In this document: positions 17,437-26,745 of the stretch, in pieces
How positions within the stretch are numbered: the first letter of the stretch is position 1
How the letters are laid out: every line of letters begins with the position of its first letter
DNA from: Formosa agariphila KMM 3901
GTDB taxonomy: Bacteria > Bacteroidota > Bacteroidia > Flavobacteriales > Flavobacteriaceae
Assembly: GCF_000723205.1 (NCBI RefSeq)
Contig: NZ_HG315671.1
Span: 3,813,507-3,877,506 of the forward strand
Direction of reading: 5' to 3'
Length of the DNA stretch: 64,000 nucleotides
Position numbers and translations under genes: made by a program
Notes under the pieces: generated by a model
Database searches by the model: none
Seen by the model: only the letters and a program-made list of their open reading frames with translations
What the model was told of the DNA's origin: nothing

Positions 17437-18063
17437 CTATGTAACTGTGTAAACGCAAGTAAAATCTTCGAATTCTAAAAAATAGATATCGAATCGGTTC
17501 TTGCTATCTTTATAATCTATCCAAGCTGTAGTTTGGCCTTCATTTAAATCAAAAGGAATCACCAAGATGTGGTTATAAAAACTTAATCCGGGTGTTGCAT
17601 ATAATTTATATAATGCTTCTTTTGCCCCCCAAATAACGGTAAGTTTTTTAACATAATCAATTTCATCTTCAGATAAATAGCAGAATTCATAATTTGAGAA
17701 TTTATGGGCGATTAATTTCACTTTTTCTCGATTTTTCTCAATATCTATTCCTGTTTTTTTATCACTAATAACAACTCCCGAAAACGTAAACGAATGCGTT
17801 ATAGATATATGCCTGCCATCTTTTAAATGTGGCTTCCCATTTTGATCGTAATATAAATCGAAATCTGAGTATCCCAATTCGGCTAACAAGCATCTTACAC
17901 TTAAGAATCCGCGTTGGTGCAATTCACTTTTCATGCCCAAAACGCGAGTTAAACTTTCTGGTTTTAACTTAACAGCTTGAAACAATTCATCATAAGACTC
18001 TGTAATTTTCCAAATCTTAACAGTAGTTTGTGAATTAGGCTGTAGGGTTTTATATACTGGCAT
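17437..18063 (-). CDS. 4'-phosphopantetheinyl transferase superfamily protein
   Basis: Transfers the phosphopantetheine arm of coenzyme A to a carrier protein. The 208-residue length fits Sfp-type members. The magnesium-binding motif is GIDIEK near residues 109-114 and the conserved WGAKEALYKLY near 145-155 completes the active site; ITHSF supplies the CoA-binding histidine region. The target carrier protein is not encoded nearby. It starts the two-gene unit with the GGGP synthase and is divergent from ahcY. Confidence 0.92.
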   Translation of the reverse strand: MPVYKTLQPNSQTTVKIWKITESYDELFQAVKLKPESLTRVLGMKSELHQRGFLSVRCLLAELGYSDFDLYYDQNGKPHLKDGRHISITHSFTFSGVVISDKKTGIDIEKNREKVKLIAHKFSNYEFCYLSEDEIDYVKKLTVIWGAKEALYKLYATPGLSFYNHILVIPFDLNEGQTTAWIDYKDSKNRFDIYFLEFEDFTCVYTVT

Positions 18064-18086
18064 TTATATTTCTCGTACTTATTATG

Positions 18087-18094
18087 TAACTTTG
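18087..18094 (+). promoter_or_regulatory. Promoter -7 element of ahcY
   Basis: TAACTTTG matches TAnnTTTG and lies 31 bases before the ahcY start codon. The -33 TTG is not evident. Confidence 0.5.
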
Positions 18095-18125
18095 CACTCT
18101 TAAATTAAGAGACAAATATACAATT

Positions 18126-19442
18126 ATGAATACAAAAACGATTCCTTACGTACCTTATAAAGTAAAAGATATGTCGCTTGCGGCTTGGGGAAGAAAAGAA
18201 ATTGAATTAGCCGAAGCAGAGATGCCAGGTCTAATGAGCCTTCGTGAAGAGTACAAAGACAGTCAACCTTTAAAAGGTGCTAGAATTGCTGGATGTTTAC
18301 ATATGACGATTCAGACTGCTGTATTAATTGAAACTTTAAAAGCTTTAGGTGCTGAAGTAACCTGGAGTTCTTGCAATATTTTCTCTACGCAAGATCAAGC
18401 TGCTGCTGCAATTGCAGATGGTGGTACTGCTGTTTATGCTTGGAAAGGTTTAACAGAAGAAGAATTTGAATGGTGTATAGAGCAGACTTTATTTTTTGGT
18501 GAAGACAGAAAACCATTAAACATGATTCTTGATGATGGTGGAGATTTAACAAATATGGTTTTAGATAAATACCCAGAACTAGTTGATGGTATTAACGGTT
18601 TATCTGAAGAAACTACAACTGGAGTTCACCGTTTATACGAACGTATGAAAAACGGAACGTTACCAATGCCTGCAATTAACATTAACGACTCGGTTACAAA
18701 ATCTAAATTCGATAACAAATACGGATGTAGAGAAAGTGCTGTAGACGCTATTCGTCGTGCAACAGATGTTATGTTAGCTGGTAAACGTGTTATTGTTTGT
18801 GGTTATGGTGATGTTGGTAAAGGTACAGCTGCTTCTTTTAAAGGAGCTGGTAGTATTGTTACCGTTACAGAAATAGACCCTATTTGCGCATTACAAGCTG
18901 CAATGGATGGTTTTGAAGTTAAGAAATTAGAATCTGTAGTTCCAACTGCCGATATCGTAATTACAACTACAGGAAACAAAGATATCGTTCGTGCAGAGCA
19001 TTTCAAGGCTATGAAAGATAAAACCATAGTATGTAACATTGGTCACTTCGATAACGAAATTCAAGTAGGATGGCTAAACGACAACTACGGAGATACTAAA
19101 GATACAATTAAGCCTCAAGTAGATAAATATACTATAGACGGAAAAGATATTATTTTATTAGCTGAAGGACGTTTAGTAAACTTAGGTTGTGCAACTGGAC
19201 ACCCAAGTTTTGTAATGAGTAACTCATTTACAAACCAAACATTAGCTCAAATCGAATTGTGGACTAACAGAGATGCTTACAAAAACGAAGTATACATGTT
19301 ACCTAAGCATTTAGATGAAAAAGTAGCTAAATTACACTTAGCTAAAATTGGTGTTGAACTTACTGAGTTAAAACCTGACCAAGCAGAATATATTGGTGTA
19401 ACGGTTGAAGGTCCTTACAAACCTGAGTACTATAGATACTAA
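18126..19442 (+). CDS. ahcY: Adenosylhomocysteinase
   Basis: Hydrolyses S-adenosylhomocysteine to adenosine and homocysteine, keeping methyltransferases free of product inhibition. The 438-residue length is normal. Family signatures are [16 protein letters not shown] near residues 81-96, the NAD-binding Rossmann loop [12 protein letters not shown] near 219-230, and the C-terminal [10 protein letters not shown] with the lysine and tyrosine that complete the cofactor site. Codon use is like highly expressed genes. It has its own promoter element and a terminator downstream. Confidence 0.98.
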   Translation: MNTKTIPYVPYKVKDMSLAAWGRKEIELAEAEMPGLMSLREEYKDSQPLKGARIAGCLHMTIQTAVLIETLKALGAEVTWSSCNIFSTQDQAAAAIADGGTAVYAWKGLTEEEFEWCIEQTLFFGEDRKPLNMILDDGGDLTNMVLDKYPELVDGINGLSEETTTGVHRLYERMKNGTLPMPAININDSVTKSKFDNKYGCRESAVDAIRRATDVMLAGKRVIVCGYGDVGKGTAASFKGAGSIVTVTEIDPICALQAAMDGFEVKKLESVVPTADIVITTTGNKDIVRAEHFKAMKDKTIVCNIGHFDNEIQVGWLNDNYGDTKDTIKPQVDKYTIDGKDIILLAEGRLVNLGCATGHPSFVMSNSFTNQTLAQIELWTNRDAYKNEVYMLPKHLDEKVAKLHLAKIGVELTELKPDQAEYIGVTVEGPYKPEYYRY

Positions 19443-19487
19443 ATAGACATATGTTGCTAATGTATTAGTAACTGTTTTATAACTATT

Positions 19488-19523
19488 AAAAATCCCGAGC
19501 ATGTATTTGTTTGGGATTTTTTT
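19488..19523 (+). terminator. Terminator after ahcY
   Basis: AAAAATCCC at 19488-19496 pairs with GGGATTTTT at 19513-19521, followed by further T. The loop is 16 bases. It lies 46 bases after the ahcY stop. Confidence 0.75.
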
Positions 19524-19682
19524 GCATCTAATATTAGTCTTAATTAAAAAAATGCCTAGCTTTATTAAAGCAACAACAAATACTGCCATGCAAAAAGCAT
19601 TAAGAGACAGTAGCCATATTAAATTTAGTTTAAAAATAGCTCCAAATCGAATTACGAATTTAATCAACCTTAATTTCTAAAA

Positions 19683-20204
19683 ATGATTACAGAATTTAAA
19701 ACAGAAATAGTAAGTTCAAATAAAGTCAATAAAGTCGTTACGATTGTATTTCTTATTTTATACGTGATTTCTATCTTCTATGTTTTTCTATACGATAAAG
19801 ACAGTCAAAACATATATTTAAAGTACTTAGCTTTAGCAGTATACCTTTCTGGAATCTACTTCTTATTTGGTAAATCCTTTATTAAACCTAAGAAAATTGG
19901 TGTTTTAAAATTATCAACTGAAAAAATTGAATTTGAAGAAAATGGCGAAACTAAAAATATTCCACTTAATGAACTTGAAAATGTATACTTGAATTATATG
20001 GATTATGGAAGCTGGACAACACACTCTATTTATGGTAATAAAAACCATATTATAATCACCGATAAGTCTGGAAATCGATACAATTTTGAAATACTAATAA
20101 GAAATAAAGATTCTAAAGATGAATTAAAAAGTGTTTTAAATAGTTCGGAATATTATGAGAAATTCAATTTAACAAAGGCGCCTAACTCCCGGACCAATTT
20201 TTAA
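19683..20204 (+). CDS. Uncharacterised small membrane protein (PH-like tail)
   Basis: A 173-residue protein with two membrane helices at about residues 17-36 and 45-63, then a soluble C-terminal domain of about 105 residues (LKLSTEKIEFEENGE, then IIITDKSGNRYNFEI). This helix pair followed by a beta-rich PH-like segment resembles a common family of unnamed bacterial membrane proteins. It is a single gene. Nothing in the context tells its function. Confidence 0.6.
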   Translation: MITEFKTEIVSSNKVNKVVTIVFLILYVISIFYVFLYDKDSQNIYLKYLALAVYLSGIYFLFGKSFIKPKKIGVLKLSTEKIEFEENGETKNIPLNELENVYLNYMDYGSWTTHSIYGNKNHIIITDKSGNRYNFEILIRNKDSKDELKSVLNSSEYYEKFNLTKAPNSRTNF

Positions 20205-20297
20205 GAACCTACTAATTAAGCACTGGCCACGTACTAAAATAAACCCGAATTCCTCCAAAAATATTTAATTAAATATAGAAAACTAATAGTAACAAGA

Positions 20298-20330
20298 AAA
20301 GTCCTTGCAAATAAATTGCAAGGACTTTTG
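20298..20330 (-). terminator. Terminator of the rplU-rpmA operon
   Basis: AAAGTCCTTGCAA at 20298-20310 pairs with TTGCAAGGACTTT at 20317-20329. On the minus strand the hairpin ends in TTTTC, 22 bases after the rpmA stop. Confidence 0.8.
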
Positions 20331-20351
20331 TATTGTATAAGAAACTATTTC

Positions 20352-20612
20352 TTAAGCCTCGAAAGGAACTATAGAAACGTAAGACTTGTTGTCTTTTTTC
20401 TTTGTAAATTTCACAACACCATCTACTCTAGCGTGTAATGTGTGGTCTTTACCAGCATATACATTTTCACCTGGGTGATGTGTATTACCTCTTTGTCTTA
20501 TGATGATATTTCCAGCAATTGCAGCTTGACCACCAAAAATCTTTACACCTAAGCGTTTTGATTCTGATTCTCTACCGTTCTTAGAACTACCTACCCCTTT
20601 TTTGTGAGCCAT
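20352..20612 (-). CDS. rpmA: 50S ribosomal protein L27
   Basis: Ribosomal protein bL27 at the peptidyl-transferase centre. The 86-residue protein begins [20 protein letters not shown] without the cleavable leader seen in Firmicutes and carries the invariant [16 protein letters not shown] near residues 27-42. It follows rplU by 43 bases on the same transcript. Confidence 0.98.
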   Translation of the reverse strand: MAHKKGVGSSKNGRESESKRLGVKIFGGQAAIAGNIIIRQRGNTHHPGENVYAGKDHTLHARVDGVVKFTKKKDNKSYVSIVPFEA

Positions 20613-20655
20613 TGTCTTAAGGTTTTATATTGTTAATAATAATGAATTTGAAAAA

Positions 20656-21276
20656 TTACTTTTCAATTCCACCGTCTAATTTGTCTTGTAATACTTTTAA
20701 TTCATCCCATTTACCATCTGCAGCTAACTGAGCTTGTTTTGGCCAAGTTTCTGTAACGATGTGAGATAATCTTGAGCTAGCAGCAGTTAACACTTCGCTT
20801 AATTTCTCAGCTGGTGTATTTGCGACTTTAGCGAAAGTATCGATTCCAGCATTTACTAAAGCTTCAGCAGCTTTAGGTCCAGCACCTTCGATTTTCTTTA
20901 AATCATCTGCTTTAGTAGCAGTTGCTTTTTTAGCTTTTGTTGCTGGTGCAGCTTTTTTAGCTCCAGAAGCAGCAATGCTTTCAATTACGATTTCAGTAAG
21001 AGCTTGACGGTGACCGTTTTTAACACGGTATCCTTTACGTCTCTTTTTCTTGAAAACAATAACTTTATCACCTTTAAGGTGTTTTAAGATTTTTGCACTT
21101 ACTTGTGCTCCATCTATAGCCGGGGCGCCTAAAGTAATATTGTCACCATCTCCTATAAGAAGTACATTATCAAAAGATACTGCATCTCCTTCTTCAGAAG
21201 CTAAACGGTGAACAAACACTTTTTGGTCTTTTACAACTTTAAATTGTTGCCCTGCTATCTCTACAATTGCGTACAT
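20656..21276 (-). CDS. rplU: 50S ribosomal protein L21 with C-terminal helix-hairpin-helix extension
   Basis: Ribosomal protein bL21 bound to 23S rRNA. Residues 1-105 are the normal L21 fold (MYAIVEIAGQQFKVVKDQ and KKKRRKGYRVKNGHRQ). A linker rich in Ala and Lys follows, then an extra C-terminal domain of about 80 residues with a helix-hairpin-helix signature (KKIEGAGPKAAEALVNAGI near residues 127-145) and ending in EELKV-type helices. The total is 206 residues against about 103 for most bacteria. Extended L21 proteins are known in Flavobacteriia. A strong promoter lies upstream and rpmA follows. Confidence 0.96.
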   Translation of the reverse strand: MYAIVEIAGQQFKVVKDQKVFVHRLASEEGDAVSFDNVLLIGDGDNITLGAPAIDGAQVSAKILKHLKGDKVIVFKKKRRKGYRVKNGHRQALTEIVIESIAASGAKKAAPATKAKKATATKADDLKKIEGAGPKAAEALVNAGIDTFAKVANTPAEKLSEVLTAASSRLSHIVTETWPKQAQLAADGKWDELKVLQDKLDGGIEK

Positions 21277-21317
21277 AGCGTAACGTTTTATTTATTAATT
21301 TTGTTCAAAAATGAGTG

Positions 21318-21347
21318 CAAATATACATCTAATTAATTAAACTACAA
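21318..21347 (-). promoter_or_regulatory. Consensus promoter of rplU-rpmA
   Basis: On the minus strand TTG at 21347-21345, exactly 19 bases of spacer, and TATATTTG at 21325-21318. This is a full match to the TTG-N19-TAnnTTTG flavobacterial sigma promoter and one of the best in the window. Confidence 0.85.
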
Positions 21348-21655
21348 ACGTTTTATGCAAATTGAAATAAAAAATGTGCTCTTTTCAAATCTTCTGCTTC
21401 AAAAATAAAACAAGTTTCTCAAAATCAATATTTTAATTTGTCACATTACAGACAAATGCCCCTCTAACTCAGTTCTCTTTACAGAATTAATACATACCTC
21501 TTCTTAAATTTACCAATTCAAAAAAACTCATGTTTTTTATAACAGATTATACTTCTAAAAAATTATCATTACTTATTTTAGCTTAATTATGTAACTATTA
21601 TATGTACAAGTAGACATATCAATAAATTAAAAATCAACTTAAACACAAACTCACA
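21348..21655. other. AT-rich intergenic region before the M16 protease genes
   Basis: 308 bases between the rplU promoter and the first M16 gene. It must contain the promoter of the protease pair, but I see no clear TAnnTTTG element, repeat or RNA structure. Confidence 0.5.
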
Positions 21656-22975
21656 ATGAAAAAACGCTTATTTTCTTTAGCTTCTTTGTTGCTTGTTGGC
21701 CATTTGGCAACAGCTCAAAAAGTTGAATTTGAAGAGTACGATTTGGACAACGGATTGCATGTTATTCTTCACCAAGACAACACTGCGCCAGTTGTTACAA
21801 CCTCTGTAATGTACCATGTAGGAGCAAAAGATGAAAACCCAGAGCGTACTGGATTTGCTCACTTTTTTGAACACCTCTTATTTGAAGGTACCGAAAACAT
21901 AGAACGTGGAGAATTCATGAAAATTATTCCTGCTAACGGCGGAAAATTTAATGCAAACACCACAAATGATAGAACATACTATTACGAAGTCTTTCCTTCT
22001 AACAAAGTAGAACTTGGTTTATGGCTAGAGTCTGAACGTTTAATGCACCCGGTAATCAACCAAATTGGTGTAGATACACAAAATGAGGTTGTAAAAGAAG
22101 AAAAACGTATGCGCTATGATAACAGTCCATATGGAAGTCTTATTATTAATGTACAAAAAAATCTTTTTATAAAGCATCCATACCGCTGGACTACTATTGG
22201 AGAAATGGAACACTTAGATGCTGCAACATTACAAGAGTTTAAAGACTTCAATAAAAAGTTTTACATCCCAAATAATGCCGTTTTAGTTGTTGCTGGTGAT
22301 ATCGATAAAGCACAAGTTAAAAAAATGATCCAAGATTATTTCGGACCAATTCCAAAAGGAACTCCAGTAGTAAGAGACCTACCTCAAGAAGCTCCTATTA
22401 CAACGGAGATTAAAGCCAAAGCTTATGACGGAAATATTAAAATTCCTGCTATCGTTGAAGCCTATAGAACACCATCCTATAAAGAGAAGGATTCTTATGT
22501 TTTAAATATGATTTCTGAATACTTAAGTGGTGGAAAATCATCTAAACTATACAAAAAACTGGTAGATGAAAAAAAGATGGCTTTACAAGTCGGAGCTATG
22601 AGTATGAGTCTAGAAGATTATAGTGCATATATTGTTTATGGTTTACCATTAGGAGACACTTCACTTGCCGATTTAACTAAAGAAATTGACGAAGAAATTG
22701 TAAAACTTCAAACAAATTTAATTTCAGAAAGAGATCATCAAAAATTACTTAATCAATTCGAAAATAATTTTGTTAATTCAAATTCTAGTGTCGAAGGTAT
22801 TGCTAGCTCTTTAGCGACTTACTATTTACTTTACGACGATGTGAATTTAATTAATGACGAAATTAATATATACAGATCTATAACAAGAGAAGATATTCAA
22901 GCCGTTGCTAAAAAGTATTTAAACCCTAACCAAAGGTTATTATTAGAGTACTTACCAGAAGAAAAGAAGCAATAA
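21656..22975 (+). CDS. M16 family metallopeptidase, catalytically complete
   Basis: A 439-residue secreted zinc peptidase with a signal peptide of about 20 residues (ends ATAQ). The inverted zinc motif HxxEH is present as HFFEH in FAHFFEHLLFEGTEN near residues 67-81, with the third ligand glutamate in NEVVKEEKRM near residues 143-152. The second half is the M16 inactive domain. It is followed after 19 bases by a longer M16 gene that lacks the zinc motif. Such pairs form an active/inactive heterodimer in the periplasm and degrade peptides. Confidence 0.94.
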   Translation: MKKRLFSLASLLLVGHLATAQKVEFEEYDLDNGLHVILHQDNTAPVVTTSVMYHVGAKDENPERTGFAHFFEHLLFEGTENIERGEFMKIIPANGGKFNANTTNDRTYYYEVFPSNKVELGLWLESERLMHPVINQIGVDTQNEVVKEEKRMRYDNSPYGSLIINVQKNLFIKHPYRWTTIGEMEHLDAATLQEFKDFNKKFYIPNNAVLVVAGDIDKAQVKKMIQDYFGPIPKGTPVVRDLPQEAPITTEIKAKAYDGNIKIPAIVEAYRTPSYKEKDSYVLNMISEYLSGGKSSKLYKKLVDEKKMALQVGAMSMSLEDYSAYIVYGLPLGDTSLADLTKEIDEEIVKLQTNLISERDHQKLLNQFENNFVNSNSSVEGIASSLATYYLLYDDVNLINDEINIYRSITREDIQAVAKKYLNPNQRLLLEYLPEEKKQ

Positions 22976-22994
22976 TAAAAAGACGTACACAAAA

Positions 22995-25064
22995 ATGAAA
23001 ACAAAAATATCAGTATTATTAGCATTGTTTTTAATGTCTGTTGGCGTTCACGCACAAATAGACAGATCTAAACAACCTGAACCAGGACCAGCTCCAAAAA
23101 TTTCACTAGAAACACCTCAAGAATTCCAATTAAAAAACGGAATAAAAGTACTTGTTGTAGAAAATCATAAATTACCTAAAGTAACGTACTCATTAACGTT
23201 AGACAACAAACCCATTACTGAAGGTGATAAAGCTGGAGTTTCAAGTTTACTTTCAGACATGTTAGGTAACGGAACGACTTCTATCCCTAAAGATGAATTT
23301 AATGATGAAATCGACTTCTTAGGTGCTCGATTAGGATTTGGATCTCAAAGCGCTTATGCCTCTTCTTTAACAAAATACACTGGTCGTATTTTAGAATTAA
23401 TGGCCGATGCCGCTATAAACCCATTATTTACAGAAGAAGAATTTCAGAAAAGTAAAGACCAATTAATTGAAGGTTTAAAATCTCAAGAAAAAAGTGTCGA
23501 TGCAATTGCTTCTAGAGTAGGATCTGCATTATCTTTTGGAAAACACACAGCTTACGGAGAATTTGTTACCGAAGAAACCGTGAACAACATCACACTTCAA
23601 GATGTTAAAGATTTCTACAACACATACTTTATACCTAACAATGCCTATTTAATAGTTGTTGGAGATATCGATTTTAAAACAGCTAAAAAAGCAATCACAA
23701 AAGATTTTGGAAAATGGAAAAAAGGGGCTGAAATAAAAACCACACTTCCTGAGGTTACTCCAAACGTAGCAACTACTCAAATAGACTTTGTAGACATGTC
23801 TAACGCTGTACAATCTAATATTGTTGTAACTAACAATGTTGATTTAAAAATGAATCACCCAGATTATTTTTCTGCACAAATTGCAAACTACATTTTAGGT
23901 GGTGGTGGTGAAGGTTATTTATTTAAAAACCTTCGTGAAGAACATGCCTATACTTACGGTGCTTATTCATCTCTTAGAGATAGCCGCTACAACGGTGGTC
24001 GTTTTACTGCTAGCTCTCAAGTAAGAAATGCTGTAACAGATAGTGCTGCAGTTCAGATTTTAAATGAAATCAACAGAATTAAAACAGAACCTGTAGACCC
24101 TAAAGATTTAGAAAGTGCTAAAGCTAAATATATAGGTAGTTTTGTAATGGCTTTAGAAAAACCCGAAACTGTTGCAGAATATGCACTTAATATTAAATTA
24201 AATAATCTTCCAAGTGACTTTTACGAAACCTATTTGGAGAAAATTAATGCTTTAACACCTGCAGATATTCAGAAAGCAGCAAACAAATATTTTCAATCTA
24301 AAAATTCACGTATCATAATTACAGGTAAAGGAAGTGACGTTTTAACTAATCTTGAAAAAACAGGAATCCCAGTTAAATATTACGATACTTACGCTAAACC
24401 AATAGACAAGCCTGTATACGAAGTTGCTATACCTGAAGGTGTAACTGCAGAAAGTGTTTTACAAAACTACATTACCGCAATTGGCGGAAAAGAAATGTTA
24501 GATAAAGTAAACACCCTTGTTATTAAATATGAAGCAGAAGCAAATGGCTCTAAAATAATTTCTGAAGAAAAACGTGCAATCGGAAAATTAGCTCAAAATC
24601 TTTTTGTGAATGATAATTTAGCGGTGGCTATGATTGTAACTCCTGAGGACGTTTTTGTAAAACAAGGCGGTGCTAAAAACCCGATTCCTGCAGAAATGGC
24701 TAAAGATATGAGAGTCTCTTCTGGTTTATTTATGGAACAAACTATTCTAGCTTTAGGTACAGCCAAATTAGCAGGTATCGAAGATGTTAAAGGACAAAAA
24801 GCCTACAAAATTGAAGTTCCTGGAACAACAGTATCTTACAATTTATTCTACGATGTAGAAACGAGCTTAAAAGTTAAAGAAACTCAAGTAATCAATATGG
24901 GCGGGCAATCTCAAGTTCAAGATTCGTTTCTTAAAGACTATAAAGCTTTCGAAGGAATTTTATTCCCTTCTATAAAAGAAAGTTCACAAATGGGTCAGCC
25001 AATACACGCTAACCTACAAGAAGTTCTTATAAATTCTGGAGTGACTGATGCCGATTTTCAATAA
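22995..25064 (+). CDS. M16 family protein without zinc motif, with extra C-terminal domain
   Basis: A 689-residue secreted protein (signal peptide ends VHAQ) made of two M16 domains at about residues 35-260 and 270-460, plus a C-terminal domain of about 210 residues (AESVLQNYITAIGGKEMLDKV onward) of the type found in lipoprotein-sorting-like beta structures. In the place of HxxEH it has SSLLSDMLGNGT, so it should be inactive and act as partner to the preceding enzyme. The R-Y pair of the second M16 domain (HAYTYGAYSS) is kept. It ends before a terminator. Confidence 0.9.
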   Translation: MKTKISVLLALFLMSVGVHAQIDRSKQPEPGPAPKISLETPQEFQLKNGIKVLVVENHKLPKVTYSLTLDNKPITEGDKAGVSSLLSDMLGNGTTSIPKDEFNDEIDFLGARLGFGSQSAYASSLTKYTGRILELMADAAINPLFTEEEFQKSKDQLIEGLKSQEKSVDAIASRVGSALSFGKHTAYGEFVTEETVNNITLQDVKDFYNTYFIPNNAYLIVVGDIDFKTAKKAITKDFGKWKKGAEIKTTLPEVTPNVATTQIDFVDMSNAVQSNIVVTNNVDLKMNHPDYFSAQIANYILGGGGEGYLFKNLREEHAYTYGAYSSLRDSRYNGGRFTASSQVRNAVTDSAAVQILNEINRIKTEPVDPKDLESAKAKYIGSFVMALEKPETVAEYALNIKLNNLPSDFYETYLEKINALTPADIQKAANKYFQSKNSRIIITGKGSDVLTNLEKTGIPVKYYDTYAKPIDKPVYEVAIPEGVTAESVLQNYITAIGGKEMLDKVNTLVIKYEAEANGSKIISEEKRAIGKLAQNLFVNDNLAVAMIVTPEDVFVKQGGAKNPIPAEMAKDMRVSSGLFMEQTILALGTAKLAGIEDVKGQKAYKIEVPGTTVSYNLFYDVETSLKVKETQVINMGGQSQVQDSFLKDYKAFEGILFPSIKESSQMGQPIHANLQEVLINSGVTDADFQ

Positions 25065-25085
25065 TAAAATAATTTTTAAAATTTT

Positions 25086-25114
25086 AAAACCGAAGTTCAA
25101 GCTTCGGTTTTTTT
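25086..25114. terminator. Terminator between M16 genes and EamA gene
   Basis: AAAACCGAAG pairs with CTTCGGTTTT around a six-base loop, and is followed by TTTT. It serves the plus-strand M16 operon; the minus-strand eamA stop codon lies in its T-run, so it can act for both. Confidence 0.85.
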
Positions 25115-25988
25115 ATGCCCTCTTATTTGCCAAATACACTCCAGACAAAATAATTAAAGAAGCAAAACCTTGCAATACGCTAAACCCTTCGCCATCTAAA
25201 AATCCCCAAGTTAATGCTACAATAGGCATTACATAAGTGACAGAAGACGCAAATACAGGAGTCGATATTTTAATTAATTTATTAAACAACACTTTCGCTA
25301 ATGCGGTTCCAAAAAAGGATAAAATAAAAATATAAACCAAAGCCATTTTAAGTGTTGGTTGATGCAAATTAGAGCGTTCAAAAAAACCTGTAAAAAACAA
25401 TATTATACAGGCCGGAATTACAACCACCACGTAATTACCCGTCGCTATAGTTAGTGGTTTTAAATGCTGCAAATGACGTTTTATAATATTTACATTAAAG
25501 GCATACATTACAGTTGCCAACACAATATAACCTGCGTACAAATAATTCTGATGCGGATTTAAATCGGAACCTTCCATAACCAATAAAGCAGTACCTATAA
25601 ACCCTAAAACAACACCAAAAACCTGACGTTTTGTTGAAGCTATTTGAAACACTGCAAAACCAACCAATATGGTTTGTAGCGGCACTAATGAATTTAAAAT
25701 AGAGGCAATAGCACTATCTATTTCTGTTTCGGCTATAGCAAATAGAAACGCAGGAATAAACGACCCAAACACTCCAGATAATGCAATCCATTTCCAAGCT
25801 GCTTTATCTATAGTTTTAATATATTTTAATCCAACAGTAAATAAGATAAACGCTGTAAATATATTTCTTAAAGCACCCAACTGAAAAGGTGTCACTCCAA
25901 TAAGCGCTTTTTTCATTAAAATAAAGGAGCTTCCCCATATTAATGATAACACAAAAAGATAGACCCATTTTGAAGTATTTTCGCTCAT
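25113..25988 (-). CDS. EamA/DMT family transporter
   Basis: A 291-residue membrane protein with ten predicted helices arranged as two EamA repeats of about 140 residues each. The first repeat begins WVYLFVLSLIWGSSFILMKK near residues 8-27; the second ends in SVTYVMPIVALTWGFLDGE. Family members export amino acids, metabolites or drugs across the inner membrane. The substrate cannot be told. It is monocistronic and divergent from the HMA lipoprotein gene. Confidence 0.9.
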   Translation of the reverse strand: MSENTSKWVYLFVLSLIWGSSFILMKKALIGVTPFQLGALRNIFTAFILFTVGLKYIKTIDKAAWKWIALSGVFGSFIPAFLFAIAETEIDSAIASILNSLVPLQTILVGFAVFQIASTKRQVFGVVLGFIGTALLVMEGSDLNPHQNYLYAGYIVLATVMYAFNVNIIKRHLQHLKPLTIATGNYVVVVIPACIILFFTGFFERSNLHQPTLKMALVYIFILSFFGTALAKVLFNKLIKISTPVFASSVTYVMPIVALTWGFLDGEGFSVLQGFASLIILSGVYLANKRA

Positions 25989-26047
25989 ACAATATATTCT
26001 AACGCTACAAAAATGGAACTTTTAACACGAAAAATCACTTAAATTAT

Positions 26048-26055
26048 TAAATTTG
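26048..26055 (+). promoter_or_regulatory. Promoter -7 element of the HMA lipoprotein
   Basis: TAAATTTG matches TAnnTTTG and lies 24 bases before the start codon. No clear -33 TTG was found. Confidence 0.45.
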
Positions 26056-26079
26056 TTCACCTTATAAATTTTAGATCCT

Positions 26080-26628
26080 ATGAAACACTTTAAAATTCTT
26101 TTTGCGGTATTATTACTTTCAGCAGTATCATTTTCGTGTAAAAACAAATCAGCCGAACCAGAAATAAAAACAGTAGAAACAGCTGCCCCAACAGAAGCTG
26201 TCGCTAAAACTATAGATCCAAATGCAACTTATGCTAAAGCAGAATTCACTATCGAAGGAATGACTTGCCAAATTGGATGCGCTAATACCATAGAGAAAAA
26301 ATTATCTAAACTTGATGGTATTAAATCTGCAACAGTAAGTTTCGACAAAAAATTAGCTATGGTAGAATATGATGTGGCTAAAGTAAATGCAACTACTCTT
26401 GAAGAAACTGTAACTAAAGCTGGAGAGATGTATAGTGTAACAGACATGAAAACTGTAGATACTTTTGACACAACAACGACAAATGAGACAGAAACTTCGA
26501 AGCAAATGACTTGCAAAGGCGACTGTGAAGGCACATGTGATGGAGACTGCAAAAAGAAATCTGAAGATGTTGCAATGGCATGTTCTGCAGACGGAAAAGA
26601 AGGATGTTGTGCTAGTAAAAAAGCATAA
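26080..26628 (+). CDS. Heavy-metal-associated domain lipoprotein with Cys-rich tail
   Basis: A 182-residue lipoprotein (signal ending FSC at about residue 20). A heavy-metal-associated domain occupies about residues 48-115; its metal loop is GMTCQIGCA, a C-x3-C spacing rather than the usual C-x2-C of HMA domains. The C-terminal tail has a second cysteine cluster, TCKGDCEGTCDGDCK, that is a regular (C-x3)3-C, then SADGKEGCC. Both clusters suggest copper or zinc handling in the envelope. No P-type ATPase or efflux gene is nearby. A terminator follows 26 bases after the stop. Confidence 0.82.
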   Translation: MKHFKILFAVLLLSAVSFSCKNKSAEPEIKTVETAAPTEAVAKTIDPNATYAKAEFTIEGMTCQIGCANTIEKKLSKLDGIKSATVSFDKKLAMVEYDVAKVNATTLEETVTKAGEMYSVTDMKTVDTFDTTTTNETETSKQMTCKGDCEGTCDGDCKKKSEDVAMACSADGKEGCCASKKA

Positions 26629-26653
26629 ACCCTAACATGATATAAATTAATAT

Positions 26654-26681
26654 AAAAGCATCTCGAAAGAGATGCTTTTAT
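26654..26681 (+). terminator. Terminator after the HMA lipoprotein
   Basis: AAAAGCATCTC pairs with GAGATGCTTTT around a GAAA tetraloop. It lies 26 bases after the stop codon. Confidence 0.85.
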
Positions 26682-26745
26682 AGTTTACATGCCATTTTAT
26701 CGCATCAATATATTTAACTAGACGTTTAATAAAATAAAAGCTTTC

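Noticed and set aside
19368-19667. Minus-strand frame overlapping the ahcY end
   Set aside because: It overlaps the conserved end of ahcY and its terminator, and resembles no family.
26229-26552. Antisense frame inside the HMA lipoprotein gene
   Set aside because: It mirrors the repetitive codons of the real gene and has no recognisable domain.
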